A stretch of DNA of 64,000 bases from Paramesorhizobium salinisoli (GCF_003335045.1 NZ_QOZG01000004.1:248001-312000); one strand, 5' to 3'; shown: positions 17,846-28,185, numbered from the stretch's first letter. The notes: generated by a model from the letters alone, not told the origin. Made by a program: numbers and translations.

Positions 17846-18430
17846 ATGACGACATCAAGGCGCACACTTTTGTCGGGTTTCCTTGCCATGCCGCTCGTGC
17901 CCCTGGCCGGAGTGATCGCTTTCGGACAGGAAGCGCCGGTGCTGTCGCTGACACGCGCCTGCGCTGACGGAGTTGAGCCGACGCCCGCCCGTGAGGCCGG
18001 TCCCTACTTCAAGCCGAATTCACCATTGAAGCAGGATCTCTATCTGGATGCGCCGCGCGGCGAGCGCATCACCATTGCCGGCCACGTCGTCGATGATCGC
18101 TGCCGCCCTGTGCCGCATAGCCTCGTTGAGATCTGGCAAGCCGACGAAAACGGCGAGTATGATCGTCGAGGCTTCCGCTTGCGGGGACATCAGTTCACCG
18201 ACGCGCGGGGACGCTGGTGGTTCAACACCATTGTGCCGGCGCTGTATCCGGGACGCACGCGACACTTCCATTTCAGGGTTCAACGGCCGGGCGGAGATGT
18301 CCTGACGACGCAGCTCTTCTTTCCGGGCGAGCCGGGCAATGCGCGCGATCGGATTTTTGACGAAACGCTGCTCATGACGATCAGCCCCGCGGGCGACGGC
18401 CAGTTCGCGCGCTTTGACTTCGTGGTCTGA
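17846..18430 (+). CDS. Exported intradiol ring-cleavage dioxygenase family protein
   Basis: A 194-residue protein with a Tat-type signal (TTSRRTLLSGFLAMP). The mature part is the intradiol dioxygenase fold: EAGPYFKP, GHVVDDRCRPVPHSLVEIWQADENGEY, ARGRWWFNTIVPALYPGRTRHFHFRV. The Tyr residues in AGPYF and ALYPG plus the His-x-His of RHFHF fit the two-Tyr, two-His iron site. Members cleave catechols between the hydroxyls, but exported relatives are poorly characterised. GGAGG at 17834-17838 supports ATG 17846. Only 26 bases separate it from the hydrolase gene. Confidence 0.87.
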   Translation: MTTSRRTLLSGFLAMPLVPLAGVIAFGQEAPVLSLTRACADGVEPTPAREAGPYFKPNSPLKQDLYLDAPRGERITIAGHVVDDRCRPVPHSLVEIWQADENGEYDRRGFRLRGHQFTDARGRWWFNTIVPALYPGRTRHFHFRVQRPGGDVLTTQLFFPGEPGNARDRIFDETLLMTISPAGDGQFARFDFVV

Positions 18431-18503
18431 GCCATGGGGCGCCCAGCGGTGGCGCGCCGCGGTACGTGCATGAGGCACTCAAACAAAGGATGGAGACTAT
18501 TGC

Positions 18504-19601
18504 ATGAGCGAACAGCAGCATTCCGGCCTCAACCGACGCGGCTTCATCGGTGCTCTTGGCACAGGTGCCACGATGCTGGCGGCAACACCTTTCTTTTCCG
18601 GTGAGGCCCATGCCCAAGGCCAACCGAGCGTGGCGGCGACCGCCTCCACGAGATCTGCGCGAACACGAACGATTCCGAGAACGCAGCAGACCCTCACCAC
18701 TCTGGGTCTCGGCACCTTCCTGACCTTTGACGCTAAGCCGGGCGATGATCGAAGGAATCTCGGCGAGGTCTTTCGGCGCTACGTCGCGGGCGGTGGTCGG
18801 GTCGTCGACACGTCACCTCTGTACGGATCGGCGGAAGTCTCTGTTGGCGCGTTCCTCGCCGGCACGCCGGAGGCATCGGAGATTTTTGTTGCCAACAAAA
18901 TCTGGTCGACTGGCGAGTATCTCGGCGACGAGAGCCATGCTGTGGCAAGTTTCGAGCAGTCGAGGCTGCGCATCTGGCGCGATACGATCGACCTCATGCA
19001 ATGCCACAGCATCGTCAACGCACCGGTGGTCATTCCGCTGATGCAGGCCTGGAAGAAGGAAGGTCGCATTCGCTATGTCGGCGTTACCCATCATGAAGCC
19101 GCCGCGCAGGACCAGCTTGCCGAACTCGTCGAGCGTGGCGGTGTCGATTTCATTCAGACGAACTATTCGATATTCGACCGCAGCGCTGAGCGGCGCCTGC
19201 TGCCGGCGGCCGAAGCCCGCGGGGTCGGCGTCCTCATCAACCTTCCGCTCGAAAAGGCGCGCCTGATGAAGGTGGTGGAAGGTCGCTCGCTGCCGGACTT
19301 CGCCCGGGAATTTGAAGCGGCGACCTGGGCGCAGTTCTTCCTCAAGTGGGTTATGGCGCATCGCGCGGTCACGACAGTGCTGTGTGGCACCTCGAATCCG
19401 GAGCATGCGGAGGACAATGTCCAAGCCATGTACGGGCCCTTGCCGGACGAGACGATGCGCCGGCGCATGGTCCAGCATATGGAGACGATCCCGGGTTTCG
19501 CCGACATAGGACGGATGCCCTGGTATCCCGGCAAGGAAGCCCAGTATCAGGGACTGATCCGAGCGGCCCAGGCAACTGCTCGAACGCGTCTGGGGCAATG
19601 A
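18504..19601 (+). CDS. Tat-exported aldo/keto reductase
   Basis: A 365-residue protein with a Tat signal (LNRRGFIGALGTGATML, residues 9-25), then an aldo/keto reductase barrel. The beginning of the barrel reads LGLGTFLTFD, the catalytic Asp-Tyr pair is in VVDTSPLYGSAE, a Lys in VANKIW and a His in MQCHSIV complete the tetrad. An exported reductase is odd, because NADPH is cytoplasmic. It follows the dioxygenase by 73 bases and is probably co-transcribed. Confidence 0.87.
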   Translation: MSEQQHSGLNRRGFIGALGTGATMLAATPFFSGEAHAQGQPSVAATASTRSARTRTIPRTQQTLTTLGLGTFLTFDAKPGDDRRNLGEVFRRYVAGGGRVVDTSPLYGSAEVSVGAFLAGTPEASEIFVANKIWSTGEYLGDESHAVASFEQSRLRIWRDTIDLMQCHSIVNAPVVIPLMQAWKKEGRIRYVGVTHHEAAAQDQLAELVERGGVDFIQTNYSIFDRSAERRLLPAAEARGVGVLINLPLEKARLMKVVEGRSLPDFAREFEAATWAQFFLKWVMAHRAVTTVLCGTSNPEHAEDNVQAMYGPLPDETMRRRMVQHMETIPGFADIGRMPWYPGKEAQYQGLIRAAQATARTRLGQ

Positions 19602-19680
19602 GTTTTCGAATTGGCAAAGCAGTTGCTCTCACGAACTGTGCTGCAGTGTGATCTCCCGCAGGGTATTCTTCACGCAGGGG

Positions 19681-20628
19681 TCAGAGGTCCTCACCCGGTC
19701 GCGGCTCGACAAGGGAGCGAGCATCCACGGCTTTGGAATAGCGCCGCGGCGACAACCCCATGACACGGGTAAAGGCGGTGTTGAATGCGTTCTCGGATTC
19801 GTAGCCGACAGCGCGCGCGATATGCGCTAGCGTCTCATTTCCGGCGAGCTTCTCGGCGGCCAGCATCATCCGCCAGCGCGTAAGGTAAGCGACCGGCGTA
19901 TCTCCGGTTTTTTCGCGGAAACGTCGCGCGAAGACAGTTCGTGACATGCCGACATGCGCGGCAAGCATTTCGAGCGTCCAGCCGTGGCTCGGATCGGCGT
20001 GGATCGCCTCGATGGCGGAGCCGACCTGCGGGTCGGCCAGGCCGGCGAACAAGCCGATCTCCGTGCCGGACTGTTGCGTCAGATATAGGCGGAGCGTTTG
20101 CGTCAGCATTATATGCGCAAGGTGCTGCGCTACGAGAGGCGCGCCCGGCTTCGCTTCCCGCAGTTCCTGCATCATCAACTCAATCGACCAACGGAGTGCC
20201 GCTTGGTCCGCGGCAGCCTTGAGATGCACGACGGGCGGCAGCGTCCGGAGCAGCACGTCGGCATGCCGACCGCTGACTTCGAACCGGCTTCCGGTCAGCA
20301 GCACGTCTCCGCCGCCGTTGTAGATGACAGTCTCTCCGTCCCGGTCCGGCGCAAGGGCTTCGCTTGCGAGCGTTGGCGCCAGCGCCGGGTCGCTGGAGAT
20401 TCGCACCGGGCGTCCGCTCGGAAGCACGAAGCAGTCTCCGGAGACGATCTGGACCGGTTCTCTGGCCTCCTCCAGCAACAGCCAGCAACTGCCGCGCATC
20501 ACGGCGTAGCATTTGATGCGGCCGGCAAGATCGTCCAGCCGCAGCGACCAGTCGCCGCCGGCGTCGAACCCGGCGGTGATGTAGCTGCGCGGCTTCAGGA
20601 GCGAGAGGATTTCAGACAGTGGATCCAT
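19681..20628 (-). CDS. AraC-family regulator (AraC-type cupin plus HTH), copy 1
   Basis: A 315-residue regulator. The N-terminal half is a cupin-like ligand domain (KCYAVMRGSCWLLLEEA, SGDCFVLPSGRPVRIS); the C-terminal 100 residues carry two helix-turn-helix units (TLEMLAAHVGMSRTVFARRF and HIARAVGYESENAFNTAFTRVMGLSPRRY). Start ATG 20628 (MDPLSEILSLLKP) matches that of its paralogue at 24890. It is divergent from the alcohol dehydrogenase at 20740 and probably controls it; a palindrome lies between them. Confidence 0.93.
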   Translation of the reverse strand: MDPLSEILSLLKPRSYITAGFDAGGDWSLRLDDLAGRIKCYAVMRGSCWLLLEEAREPVQIVSGDCFVLPSGRPVRISSDPALAPTLASEALAPDRDGETVIYNGGGDVLLTGSRFEVSGRHADVLLRTLPPVVHLKAAADQAALRWSIELMMQELREAKPGAPLVAQHLAHIMLTQTLRLYLTQQSGTEIGLFAGLADPQVGSAIEAIHADPSHGWTLEMLAAHVGMSRTVFARRFREKTGDTPVAYLTRWRMMLAAEKLAGNETLAHIARAVGYESENAFNTAFTRVMGLSPRRYSKAVDARSLVEPRPGEDL

Positions 20629-20659
20629 AGGAACGGTACGATCGCGAAGAAAATTGGTA

Positions 20660-20673
20660 TCTCTAGCTAGAGA
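20660..20673. promoter_or_regulatory. Palindrome between AraC copy 1 and dehydrogenase
   Basis: TCTCTAGCTAGAGA is a perfect 14-bp palindrome, flanked by TTGGTA on the left and TACCAA on the right. It lies in the divergent promoter region and is a likely regulator site. Confidence 0.5.
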
Positions 20674-20739
20674 ACGTACCAAGGATCTAAGCTACTTGCA
20701 TCCCCGAACCGACAGTCCATCGCCCGATAGGAGAAAAAG

Positions 20740-21696
20740 ATGAAAGCAGCAGTCGTTACAGATTTCGGGAAAGCGCCCGCCTATGGCGATTTCCGGGACC
20801 CGGTCGCGGGGAAAGGAGAAACGATCGTGCGGGTTCACGCCGCGCCGTTGAGCCCAATCGTCAAGGCTCTGGCATCAGGCAAGCATTACACAAGTGGCGC
20901 CCAGGCGGGTTTCGTACCAGGCGTGGACGGCGTTGGCACCGACCCGGAGGGCCGGCGGGTTTATTTCCTGTTCCCCAAGGCCCCCTTCGGCTCGATGGGC
21001 GAACTGGCGCTGGTCTCTGACGAAATGATCGTTGCCATCCCCGATGAAATATCGGACGTGCGCGCCGCAGCGGTCGCGACCGGCGGCTTGGCGTCCTGGG
21101 TCGCTCTGACGCGGAGGGCGTCGGTTCAGCCGGGCGCCACCGTTCTCGTCAACGGAGCGACGGGTGCTGCTGGAGGCATGGCCGTGCAGATCGCGCGGCA
21201 TTTCGGCGCAGGCAGGGTCATCGCAGTTGGTCGCAACAAGACAGCGCTGGACCGGCTCGATGTCGAGTCGCGCATCGCTCTCGACGACCGTGCCGATGAA
21301 GCCCTGCGCGCGGAATTCGATCGAGGCGTCGATGTCGTGCTTGATTTCCTATGGGGCGAGCCTGCCGCTAGGGTCATTGCCGCCGCAACCAAAAACCGGG
21401 GGGCACGGAGCGGCGAACCGCGTGTGCGCTACGTGCAACTCGGCACGGTGGCGGGCGACGAGATTTCGATCCGTGGCGATGCTTTTCGCAGTTCTGGGCT
21501 CGAATTGATGGGCAGCGGCATCGGCAGCGTCGCCATCCGGGAATTGTTGGCTGGCGCTCGCGAGCTTCTGACGGAGACGAACAGTGCCGGATTCGATGCC
21601 CCCGTCACGACGCTCCCACTCATGGCCGTCGCTGACGCGTGGACCGGCCCCTCAGATATTCGCTACATCCTGTCGGCAGCGGGTCACACATATTGA
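20740..21696 (+). CDS. Zinc-less medium-chain dehydrogenase (quinone oxidoreductase type)
   Basis: A 318-residue MDR-superfamily protein. N-terminal GroES-like fold (FRDPVAGKGETIVRVHAAPLSP), then a Rossmann domain with VLVNGATGAAGGMAVQIARHFGAGRVIAVGRN around residues 130-165. The cysteine/histidine ligands of zinc alcohol dehydrogenases are absent, which points to a quinone oxidoreductase or enoyl reductase-type member using NADPH. It has a GGAG ribosome site and is divergent from AraC copy 1. Confidence 0.88.
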   Translation: MKAAVVTDFGKAPAYGDFRDPVAGKGETIVRVHAAPLSPIVKALASGKHYTSGAQAGFVPGVDGVGTDPEGRRVYFLFPKAPFGSMGELALVSDEMIVAIPDEISDVRAAAVATGGLASWVALTRRASVQPGATVLVNGATGAAGGMAVQIARHFGAGRVIAVGRNKTALDRLDVESRIALDDRADEALRAEFDRGVDVVLDFLWGEPAARVIAAATKNRGARSGEPRVRYVQLGTVAGDEISIRGDAFRSSGLELMGSGIGSVAIRELLAGARELLTETNSAGFDAPVTTLPLMAVADAWTGPSDIRYILSAAGHTY

Positions 21697-21759
21697 CGCG
21701 CACGGGCAATATCCGTCCGACCGTTGGTCGGGCGGGTAGGGCCTCGGACACGGCCGGCC

Positions 21760-22055
21760 GCTTTGAAAACGTCGGTCTCGACCAGGGGCGCGGAAGCGCC
21801 CGGCGACAAATTCAAAGAAGTAGGTCACCCGCAGGCGAAGTTCGCCGTCTCATCGTCAACGGTGCGTTCGAGATCCGCGGTGACGCCTCCAACACCGTCG
21901 ATGCGATGATCGAGACCGCCGACTCGGATCACCCACCATTGCAACTCGCGCTAGGTAGCACCGCCAATGAGAACATCCGCGCCGCGCTCACATTGACCGG
22001 GAGCGCTCGAAGGCCGACGAGTCTCGCCTCTTCGGCCGATCAAAAGGAAGATTGA
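21760..22055 (+). pseudogene. Decayed short-chain dehydrogenase, C-terminal remnant
   Basis: In one frame the region reads FEIRGDASNTVDAMIETAD then HPPLQLALGSTANENIRAAL, the usual end of classical SDRs (GDPAKA... PPLRLLLG... RVRAAL). The rest of that end (ERSKADESRLFGRSKG) is in another frame, and there is no N-terminal Rossmann part. It is therefore a frameshifted remnant rather than a working gene. Confidence 0.5.
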
Positions 22056-22074
22056 GATCATCGAGCGCAGAGCA

Positions 22075-22490
22075 ATGCTTGTGGCCGGCCCCGCCGCGAT
22101 GGTCCTTTCCATCGCCACCCCAGTGGCGTTGCTTCGCGCCCCTATATCCCTGAGCCGCAGGGAAAGCTGGTGTTTACGAGCGACCTGCATTTCGTCGAGT
22201 TCCTGTACGATCCGCGCATCCTCCGCATTACGTCGAACGAACGTGGTGGCGGGACAGACGAGGAGAATAGGGGCGCCATGGCAGGCACTCTCGCCTTATG
22301 TGGCCGATACACCGTCGATGTGGGCGGCAGTTTCAGCGGAAACACGGTGAAGGGTGCGTCCTTTCTCAACTGGATCGGGGATGTTCGTACAACGAACGAA
22401 CTAAAGATGGTGGTTGAGGGCAATCGGATGATCGAGAACTTTCGCGCCTTGGGGGCGAAGGTGACGATTATCTGGGGGCGTGTGCGTTAG
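22075..22490 (+). pseudogene. Truncated lipocalin-like domain protein
   Basis: From about 22143 the frame encodes PYIPEPQGKLVFTSDLHFVE, GTDEENRGAMAGTLALCGRYTVD, ASFLNWIGDVRTTNEL and VTIIWGRVR, the second half of small lipocalin-like (THAP4/YodA-type) proteins. The likely signal peptide (MLVAGPAAMVLSIATPVALL) lies just upstream in a different frame, and the first beta strands are missing. The gene appears to have lost its middle part. Confidence 0.55.
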
Positions 22491-22500
22491 CGCTCCGATG

Positions 22501-22929
22501 CTATGCAAATGTTACGGCTGAGCACCAGGTTTCGCGCTCAACCGCGCTTGTCGGACCCTTTGTTGCGGCCTGGGTGCGCAGACCGACAATGAGGATTGCT
22601 ACAAGGAACACAACGGCCGGCAGCGCCATGTGGTCAAGCGAGGGGATGAGGGCGCCGGTCGCGACATGAGATACGGCGCCTATCGCGATGCCGAGCCAGA
22701 GGCACAGCATCGCCGCCGCGCTATTCTTCAGCGATGTTGGGCGTGTGAACCAGGCGATAAACCCAGCGAACATCACCCAGACCTCGAGGTTCAATGCCGC
22801 GCTGAGCCAGGCGGCGAAGGCCGCCACGACTGAAGCAATAACTGTCCAGAGGATGTATTTTCCGCGTGGCTGGTCGTGATTGGCCCGTGGCTGTGTTCGG
22901 GGCACTTCTTGAACGTGTCCGCTGCTCAT
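22501..22929 (-). CDS. DUF1097 family membrane protein
   Basis: A 142-residue protein with about four to five transmembrane helices (YILWTVIASVVAAFAAWLSA, VWVMFAGFIAWF, AAMLCLWLGIAIGAVSHV, ALPAVVFLVAILIVGL). The pattern and length match DUF1097 (YcdZ-like) inner-membrane proteins of unknown function. The N-terminal 25 residues are polar. It is separate from its neighbours and probably monocistronic. Confidence 0.75.
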   Translation of the reverse strand: MSSGHVQEVPRTQPRANHDQPRGKYILWTVIASVVAAFAAWLSAALNLEVWVMFAGFIAWFTRPTSLKNSAAAMLCLWLGIAIGAVSHVATGALIPSLDHMALPAVVFLVAILIVGLRTQAATKGPTSAVERETWCSAVTFA

Positions 22930-23038
22930 CGTGAAGTTTCCTTTCGTGAATCTCTCAAGACCTGGTTCGAAATGAGGATTGCACTCAGTCGAACTATGCT
23001 CTCGGCGTTTCGCTCTGACCGTGTGACGACACCGACAC

Positions 23039-23793
23039 CTATGCCGGGTTCAGATTTGCGTAGATTTCCGAATACGCACCGCGCTGCTCCGCCATGCGCA
23101 GAGCCTTGACCCGCTCGACCAGAATCTCGCCGCTGGCCGGCGCAGGCTCCCCGAGAAGCTTGATGACTTCGGCGATGTAGTCAGCGAGTGGCATGGCGGC
23201 GGGATCGCTCGCCTGCCGAGGACCCGCGAGTTCGGTCTGCACGTAGGGAGGCGGAAGCTCGATGACTTCAATCGGCTTTTGGCGCAGTTGGTGACGCAGG
23301 GATTGCAGCCACGAATGGAGGAACGCCTTACTCGCGCAATAGGTCGGGTAGTTGAAGCGAGGTACGAAGGCGAGGCCTGAAGTGGTGGTGACGATGGTCG
23401 CGGACGCCTGCCTCGCGAGTGTTGGTAGTAGGGCAGCCGTCAAACGCAGGACGCCAATAACGTTCGTCTCGATGATGGAGAGCGACGTGTCGATGTCGAT
23501 CACATCGCCGTCCCACGCCTCGATCCGGGAAATGCCGGCATTGTTCACGAGAACGTCGAGGTCGGGAAAATGCGATTGAACCTCTTTGGCCAGATGAGCG
23601 ATCGCCGTCCGGTCCTGCATATCGACCTCAGGCCACGCATTCCCGGATGCGCAGCGGTGATCTCGTCGATGAGCGTCTGACGACGTCCAGCGATGATGAC
23701 TTGGTTGCCGAGGTAATGGAAAGCCTCGGCGAGGCCCCGGCCGATGCCGCTCGTGCCGCCGGTGATGAGAATGGTGTGGCCAGTCAAATGCAT
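23039..23793 (-). pseudogene. Frameshifted short-chain dehydrogenase
   Basis: The N-terminal frame (from 23793) has the cofactor loop [10 protein letters not shown] and reads to AAHPGMRGL; the rest ([31 protein letters not shown], ending YANLNPA) continues in another frame. The break is at about 23628-23640, where one base seems to be missing. With it restored, the protein would be a full 250-residue DltE-like SDR. It is either a recent mutation or a sequencing error. Confidence 0.75.
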
Positions 23794-23832
23794 GGCTTAG
23801 TGCTCCTGCTGTTGGCGGATCGAAATGCGGGC

Positions 23833-24717
23833 TCAGTCGAGCACGGCGGGCTTGAGCGTGTCCTCGCACCATTGGCGGAAGCTCGTGGGCGTTGAATTTT
23901 CCGGTGTCCTCGACACTGCCAGGTCGAGGCCCTGATCTTTGGCCCAAGCCATGTCCGTCATGCCCTGCGCCATGGCGTCGGACATGCCGAACTGCACGAA
24001 GCGAGCCTTGTAGGCGTTGAGGCTGATCTGCTGGTAGGTCACCGCCTTGCCGAGCACCTCGGATATGATTGCGGCCATATCGTCGAACGATATGTCCTCG
24101 GGGCCGAGGACCGGAACCTCGCTCTGGCCTGTCCAACTGTCATCAAGCAGCCAACGTGCCGCGACCGCTGCGATGTCGCGCGTCGCAACGCTCGGAAGTT
24201 TGAGATCGGCGGCGATCGGCAGGAAGAACTTGCCCTGATTTCTGATCGTGATCGCCTGTCGGGCGATGTTGTCCATGAAGGACGGCATAGCCAGGCCACG
24301 GAATGCGACACCCATACTGACGATCAAGTCGTCCATCGCCAGAGAGCCGGTGACAAAGCCCGCCTTGTCGGCGACGGGAGAACCCCGCCCGAGCGCGGTG
24401 ATCGAAACAACGCGCTTGACGCCTTGGTCTTTCAGTGCCGCCGCTGCAGGGCGTGTGAAATCGACATAAGCCTCCGTGACGGAGGTGGCCTTCGGATCAG
24501 CAGGCGCGAGCCAGAATACCGTGTCGGCGCCACTGAACGCTTCGTTCACGACGCCAGCGTCCCCATGGGAGCCTGTGACGATCTCGACGTTGTCTCGCAC
24601 TTCTTCGGCTAAGTGTGATGGATCGCGCGCGATCACTCGGATTTGCGCGCTCGACTGGAGAAGGTTTTGGACGACTTGATGGCCAATATCGCCAGTGGGA
24701 GTGGTTACAACGATCAT
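23833..24717 (-). CDS. NmrA-like NAD(P)-binding protein
   Basis: A 294-residue atypical SDR of the NmrA/quinone-reductase type. It begins MIVVTTPTGDIGHQVVQNLL with the cofactor loop TPTGDIG at residues 6-12, followed by VIARDP and VFWLAPADP. The active-site Tyr of classical SDRs is not obvious, in line with NmrA proteins, which act as redox sensors or azo/quinone reductases. It is divergent from AraC copy 2 and may be its target. Confidence 0.86.
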   Translation of the reverse strand: MIVVTTPTGDIGHQVVQNLLQSSAQIRVIARDPSHLAEEVRDNVEIVTGSHGDAGVVNEAFSGADTVFWLAPADPKATSVTEAYVDFTRPAAAALKDQGVKRVVSITALGRGSPVADKAGFVTGSLAMDDLIVSMGVAFRGLAMPSFMDNIARQAITIRNQGKFFLPIAADLKLPSVATRDIAAVAARWLLDDSWTGQSEVPVLGPEDISFDDMAAIISEVLGKAVTYQQISLNAYKARFVQFGMSDAMAQGMTDMAWAKDQGLDLAVSRTPENSTPTSFRQWCEDTLKPAVLD

Positions 24718-24889
24718 GTATTACTTCGGTGTTTGACGGCGAAAGCGGGAGCGGCGTGACCGCACCCGCCAGTTGGACATGTAGACATGCCGTGCCAGCA
24801 TTTATGTTCCGGCTTGAAGGTAGGTGGTTGTTTTAGGACGGTCTATGCTGCATAATCCATCTTATCTGCGCAATCGTCCGAGATGAGCC

Positions 24890-25942
24890 ATGGATCCACT
24901 TTCAGACGTCCTTTCTCTGCTTAAGCCGCATGCCTACGTCTCGTCCGGCTTCGATGCAGGCGGCGATTGGGCTGTTCAGTTCGGCGATCAACACAAGCTC
25001 ATCAAATGCTATGCGGTCGTGTCGGGTGGTTGCTGGCTCACCGTCGAGGGTGTCAGCGACGCAGTGCGCCTCGAGGCCGGCGAATGTTTCGTACTGCCGA
25101 CTGGGCGGCCTTTTCGGCTTGGCAGCAGCCTTGATGGGCCGGCCATCGGAGCCGGGGAGATATTCCCGGTCGTGCGAAGCGGTGGCGTCGTCACGCACAA
25201 CGGCGGCGGCGGCTTGTTCCTCGTTGGAAGCCGCTTCGGCGTGAAGGGCAGCCATGCCGATATGCTGCTGGGCCTGCTTCCGCCAATCGTGCACATCCAC
25301 GAGCAACCCGAGCAGGTGGCGCTGCGCTGGTCTGTCGAGCAAATGATGAAGGAGCTGCGTGAAGAGCAGCCTGGCAACGCCCTCGTGGCGCAGCATTTGG
25401 CCCATATGATGCTGGTGCAGGCGCTACGTGCGCATCTGGACGCGGATGGCGGCGACCGTATCGGCTGGTTCTTCTCTTTGGCGGACAGGCAGCTTGGAGC
25501 CGCCATCAAGGCAATTCATGCCGAACCGGCGTATCAATGGACCTTGCAAGCGCTCGGTGAGATTGCCGGCATGTCGCGCTCGACATTTGCGCTCAGGTTC
25601 AAGGAGCGCGTCGGGGAGCCGCCGATGCAGTACGTGGCGCGTTGGCGGATGCTGCTTGCCTGCGACAGGCTGGAAAATTCAGGCGACCCCGTGGCGACGA
25701 TTGCCGCTTCGCTCGGCTATGAATCGGAAAGTGCGTTCAGCACGGCCTTCAAACGCGTCATGGGCTGTTCGCCTCGCCAATACGGTCGTCTGAAGGTCGA
25801 AACAACGACCCGTTCTGTTGCTGGAGACTTGCCTACCGGTCGGATGCGCCCCGTTGCCAACAATGGGAGCCGGCGCCTTGAGCATCGTGTTGCGGCGGCG
25901 GCAGTGGGTATTCGACTTGCGTCGGACCAAGGACCTGCATGA
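24890..25942 (+). CDS. AraC-family regulator, copy 2
   Basis: A 350-residue paralogue of the AraC regulator at 19681 (same MDPLS(D/E)(V/I)LSLLKP start, KCYAVVSGGCWL, GECFVLPTGRPF). The DNA-binding helices are LGEIAGMSRSTFALRF and IAASLGYESESAFSTAFKRVMGCSPRQYG. It has an additional tail of about 50 residues after the HTH that the other copy lacks, perhaps from loss of the original stop. It is divergent from the NmrA-like gene. Confidence 0.93.
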   Translation: MDPLSDVLSLLKPHAYVSSGFDAGGDWAVQFGDQHKLIKCYAVVSGGCWLTVEGVSDAVRLEAGECFVLPTGRPFRLGSSLDGPAIGAGEIFPVVRSGGVVTHNGGGGLFLVGSRFGVKGSHADMLLGLLPPIVHIHEQPEQVALRWSVEQMMKELREEQPGNALVAQHLAHMMLVQALRAHLDADGGDRIGWFFSLADRQLGAAIKAIHAEPAYQWTLQALGEIAGMSRSTFALRFKERVGEPPMQYVARWRMLLACDRLENSGDPVATIAASLGYESESAFSTAFKRVMGCSPRQYGRLKVETTTRSVAGDLPTGRMRPVANNGSRRLEHRVAAAAVGIRLASDQGPA

Positions 25943-25953
25943 TACGCTGACCG

Positions 25954-28155
25954 CTAGGATTGCGCAGATATGTCGCTATTGCCGAGCGCGTTGCCGCTCA
26001 GGAACGGAAGGCTTTTCGTGGGAGATCCGGTCAATGCCAGCATCGCGTTCGCCACCGCAGGCGCGATCGGCGGCACGCCGGGCTCACCCATGCCGGTCGG
26101 CCGACGGATGGACTTGATGATATGTGTTTCGACCGCCGGCATTTCGTTCATGCGCAGGACCGGATGACTGTCGAAATTGGTCTCCTGGACGATACCGTCC
26201 TTCAAGGTGACCGCCCCGTACAGCGCTGCCGATAGGCCGAAGCCGACGCCGCTCTCCATTTGCGCTGCGATCTGGTCGGGCGCAACGGCAATGCCGCAGT
26301 CGACGACAGCGACAACGCGGCGCACGATCGGACGGCCGTCGACCAGCCGCACCTCGGCGACCTGACCGACGACCGTACCGAACGCCTCGGCAATTGCGAG
26401 GCCGCGGGCCCAGCCGGGTTGGAGCGGGCTGCCCCAGTCCGCCTTGTGACAAAGCTCGTCGAGCACCCCGATCCGTCTCGTATCGCCGGCCTTCTCATAG
26501 AGGGTACGCCGATACGCCGCCGGATCGCGATCGGCCCGCCGCGCGAGCTGATCGATGATATGCTCCATCACGAAGGCGGTGTGCGAAGCGCCGACAGAGC
26601 GCCAGAAGCCGACCACGACCGGAAAGCTCGGACTGAAGATCTTGCCGTCGACAGTCGAGGCGGTCGAAAAATAGGGTGAGTTGGTGATCCCCTCAGTCGC
26701 CTGAAAATTCGGCCCGATCGGCGTCAAGGCCTGGCAAACGCTGTGGACGCGCCAACGCGCCGGGAAGGTATCGGCCCCCATCTGGACCCAAACGCGATGA
26801 TGCGACATCGGCCGGTAGTAGCCAGACATCATCTCGTCCTCCCGGCTCCAGATCAGCTTGATGGGACGCCCTTGGATCCGCTTTGCAAGCCGTACACATT
26901 CGACAAGATAATCGGAAGACATGATGCCGCGGCGGCCGAACGAGCCGCCGGCCGGCACGACTTCGAGGTCGACCTTGCCGGGGATCGTGCGGGCGGCGAT
27001 CGCCGCCATGACCTGGTCGAGTGTCGCCAGATGGGCGCCTGAGGTGATCGACACGTTCCAGCCGTCCACTTGGGCAACGCAATCGAGCGTTTCCATCGGA
27101 GCATGGGCCAGATAGGGGAAATCGAACGCGAACTCGACGACGTCGCCGTCGAAGGGGGCCTCAGGATTTTCGCCCTTGGTCCCGAAGTCGCCCGGCTCCA
27201 GGTCACCCCGCCCGGCCGCAATTTGATGATAATATTCGATGAGCTCCGGGGTTGACCGCATCTCGGCTTCGCTATCGTTCCACTCGATACGCAGTGCGTC
27301 CCGTCCGCGCCGTGCGGCAAATGTCGTCTTCGCCACCACCGCGACACCGGTCTCAATGGCGAAGACGTCGACGACGTCCTTCACCTTCAGCGCGTCAGAC
27401 GCGTCGAACCGCGCCAGCGTTCCGCCGAAACGGGGGCTGTGCGCCACCATCGCGACCAGCATATCGGGACGTTGAATATCCTGAGTGTAGATCACGGCGC
27501 CGGTGCTTTTTGCCAGGCTGTCCTTGCGATGCACCCTATCGGTGCCGATCAGACGATAGTCCTTAGGCTGTTTGAGCGTGGGCGACTGCGGAGGCGTCTG
27601 GCGAGACGCGTCTTCAAGCAGGTCGGCGAACGTCGCAGACTGGTTCGAGCCCGGATGCGACACAACGCCGTCCCGCACCTCGATGGACTGGCGCGAAACA
27701 TTCCAGCGGTGCGCGGCGGCCGCGACAAACATGGCGCGCGCCGCAGCGCCTGCATTGCGCATTGCGTCCCAATTGCTGGCGATGGCGTTCGACCCCGCCG
27801 TCATTTGCAAGCCGTAAGCGCGGAAGTTGTTGCGCGCCTCAATCACGCGCACGCGATCCCAATCCGCGTCGAGTTCCTCAGCGACCATCGCGGCTATGCC
27901 GGCATGGATGCCCTGGCCCATCTCCTGCTGCTTGTTGACCACTGTCACCCATCCATCGGAACCGATGCGAACGAAGGGCCCAAAGGCGCTCGGTTCCGGA
28001 TCGCTGCCGCCGCCCTGAAGGATCGCGCCAGCGACTTGCATGGGGTGCGTGGCGGTATAGCCGACGATCAGGGCACCGCCGATCAGCGATCCGCCCAGGA
28101 TCATCCGCCGACGCGTCATACGGAACCCTCGTTTGGGGGCCTGCGGCTTGTTCAC
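25954..28155 (-). CDS. Molybdopterin-binding subunit of a xanthine dehydrogenase-family enzyme (IorB-like), operon 1
   Basis: A 733-residue IorB-type large subunit with a Tat signal ([15 protein letters not shown]). It has the [16 protein letters not shown] motif, GSFGRRG in the cofactor-binding region, and GMGEPGVPP at residues 689-697, whose Glu 691 is the catalytic base in this family. Such enzymes hydroxylate N-heterocycles or oxidise aldehydes in the periplasm and pass electrons to a 2Fe-2S subunit and cytochrome c. It is encoded with the cytochrome (28186) and iron-sulphur (28872) genes on the same strand. Substrate not known. Confidence 0.92.
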   Translation of the reverse strand: MNKPQAPKRGFRMTRRRMILGGSLIGGALIVGYTATHPMQVAGAILQGGGSDPEPSAFGPFVRIGSDGWVTVVNKQQEMGQGIHAGIAAMVAEELDADWDRVRVIEARNNFRAYGLQMTAGSNAIASNWDAMRNAGAAARAMFVAAAAHRWNVSRQSIEVRDGVVSHPGSNQSATFADLLEDASRQTPPQSPTLKQPKDYRLIGTDRVHRKDSLAKSTGAVIYTQDIQRPDMLVAMVAHSPRFGGTLARFDASDALKVKDVVDVFAIETGVAVVAKTTFAARRGRDALRIEWNDSEAEMRSTPELIEYYHQIAAGRGDLEPGDFGTKGENPEAPFDGDVVEFAFDFPYLAHAPMETLDCVAQVDGWNVSITSGAHLATLDQVMAAIAARTIPGKVDLEVVPAGGSFGRRGIMSSDYLVECVRLAKRIQGRPIKLIWSREDEMMSGYYRPMSHHRVWVQMGADTFPARWRVHSVCQALTPIGPNFQATEGITNSPYFSTASTVDGKIFSPSFPVVVGFWRSVGASHTAFVMEHIIDQLARRADRDPAAYRRTLYEKAGDTRRIGVLDELCHKADWGSPLQPGWARGLAIAEAFGTVVGQVAEVRLVDGRPIVRRVVAVVDCGIAVAPDQIAAQMESGVGFGLSAALYGAVTLKDGIVQETNFDSHPVLRMNEMPAVETHIIKSIRRPTGMGEPGVPPIAPAVANAMLALTGSPTKSLPFLSGNALGNSDISAQS

Positions 28156-28185
28156 GGGCGTTTCCTTTTCAGAAAAATGGCTGGT

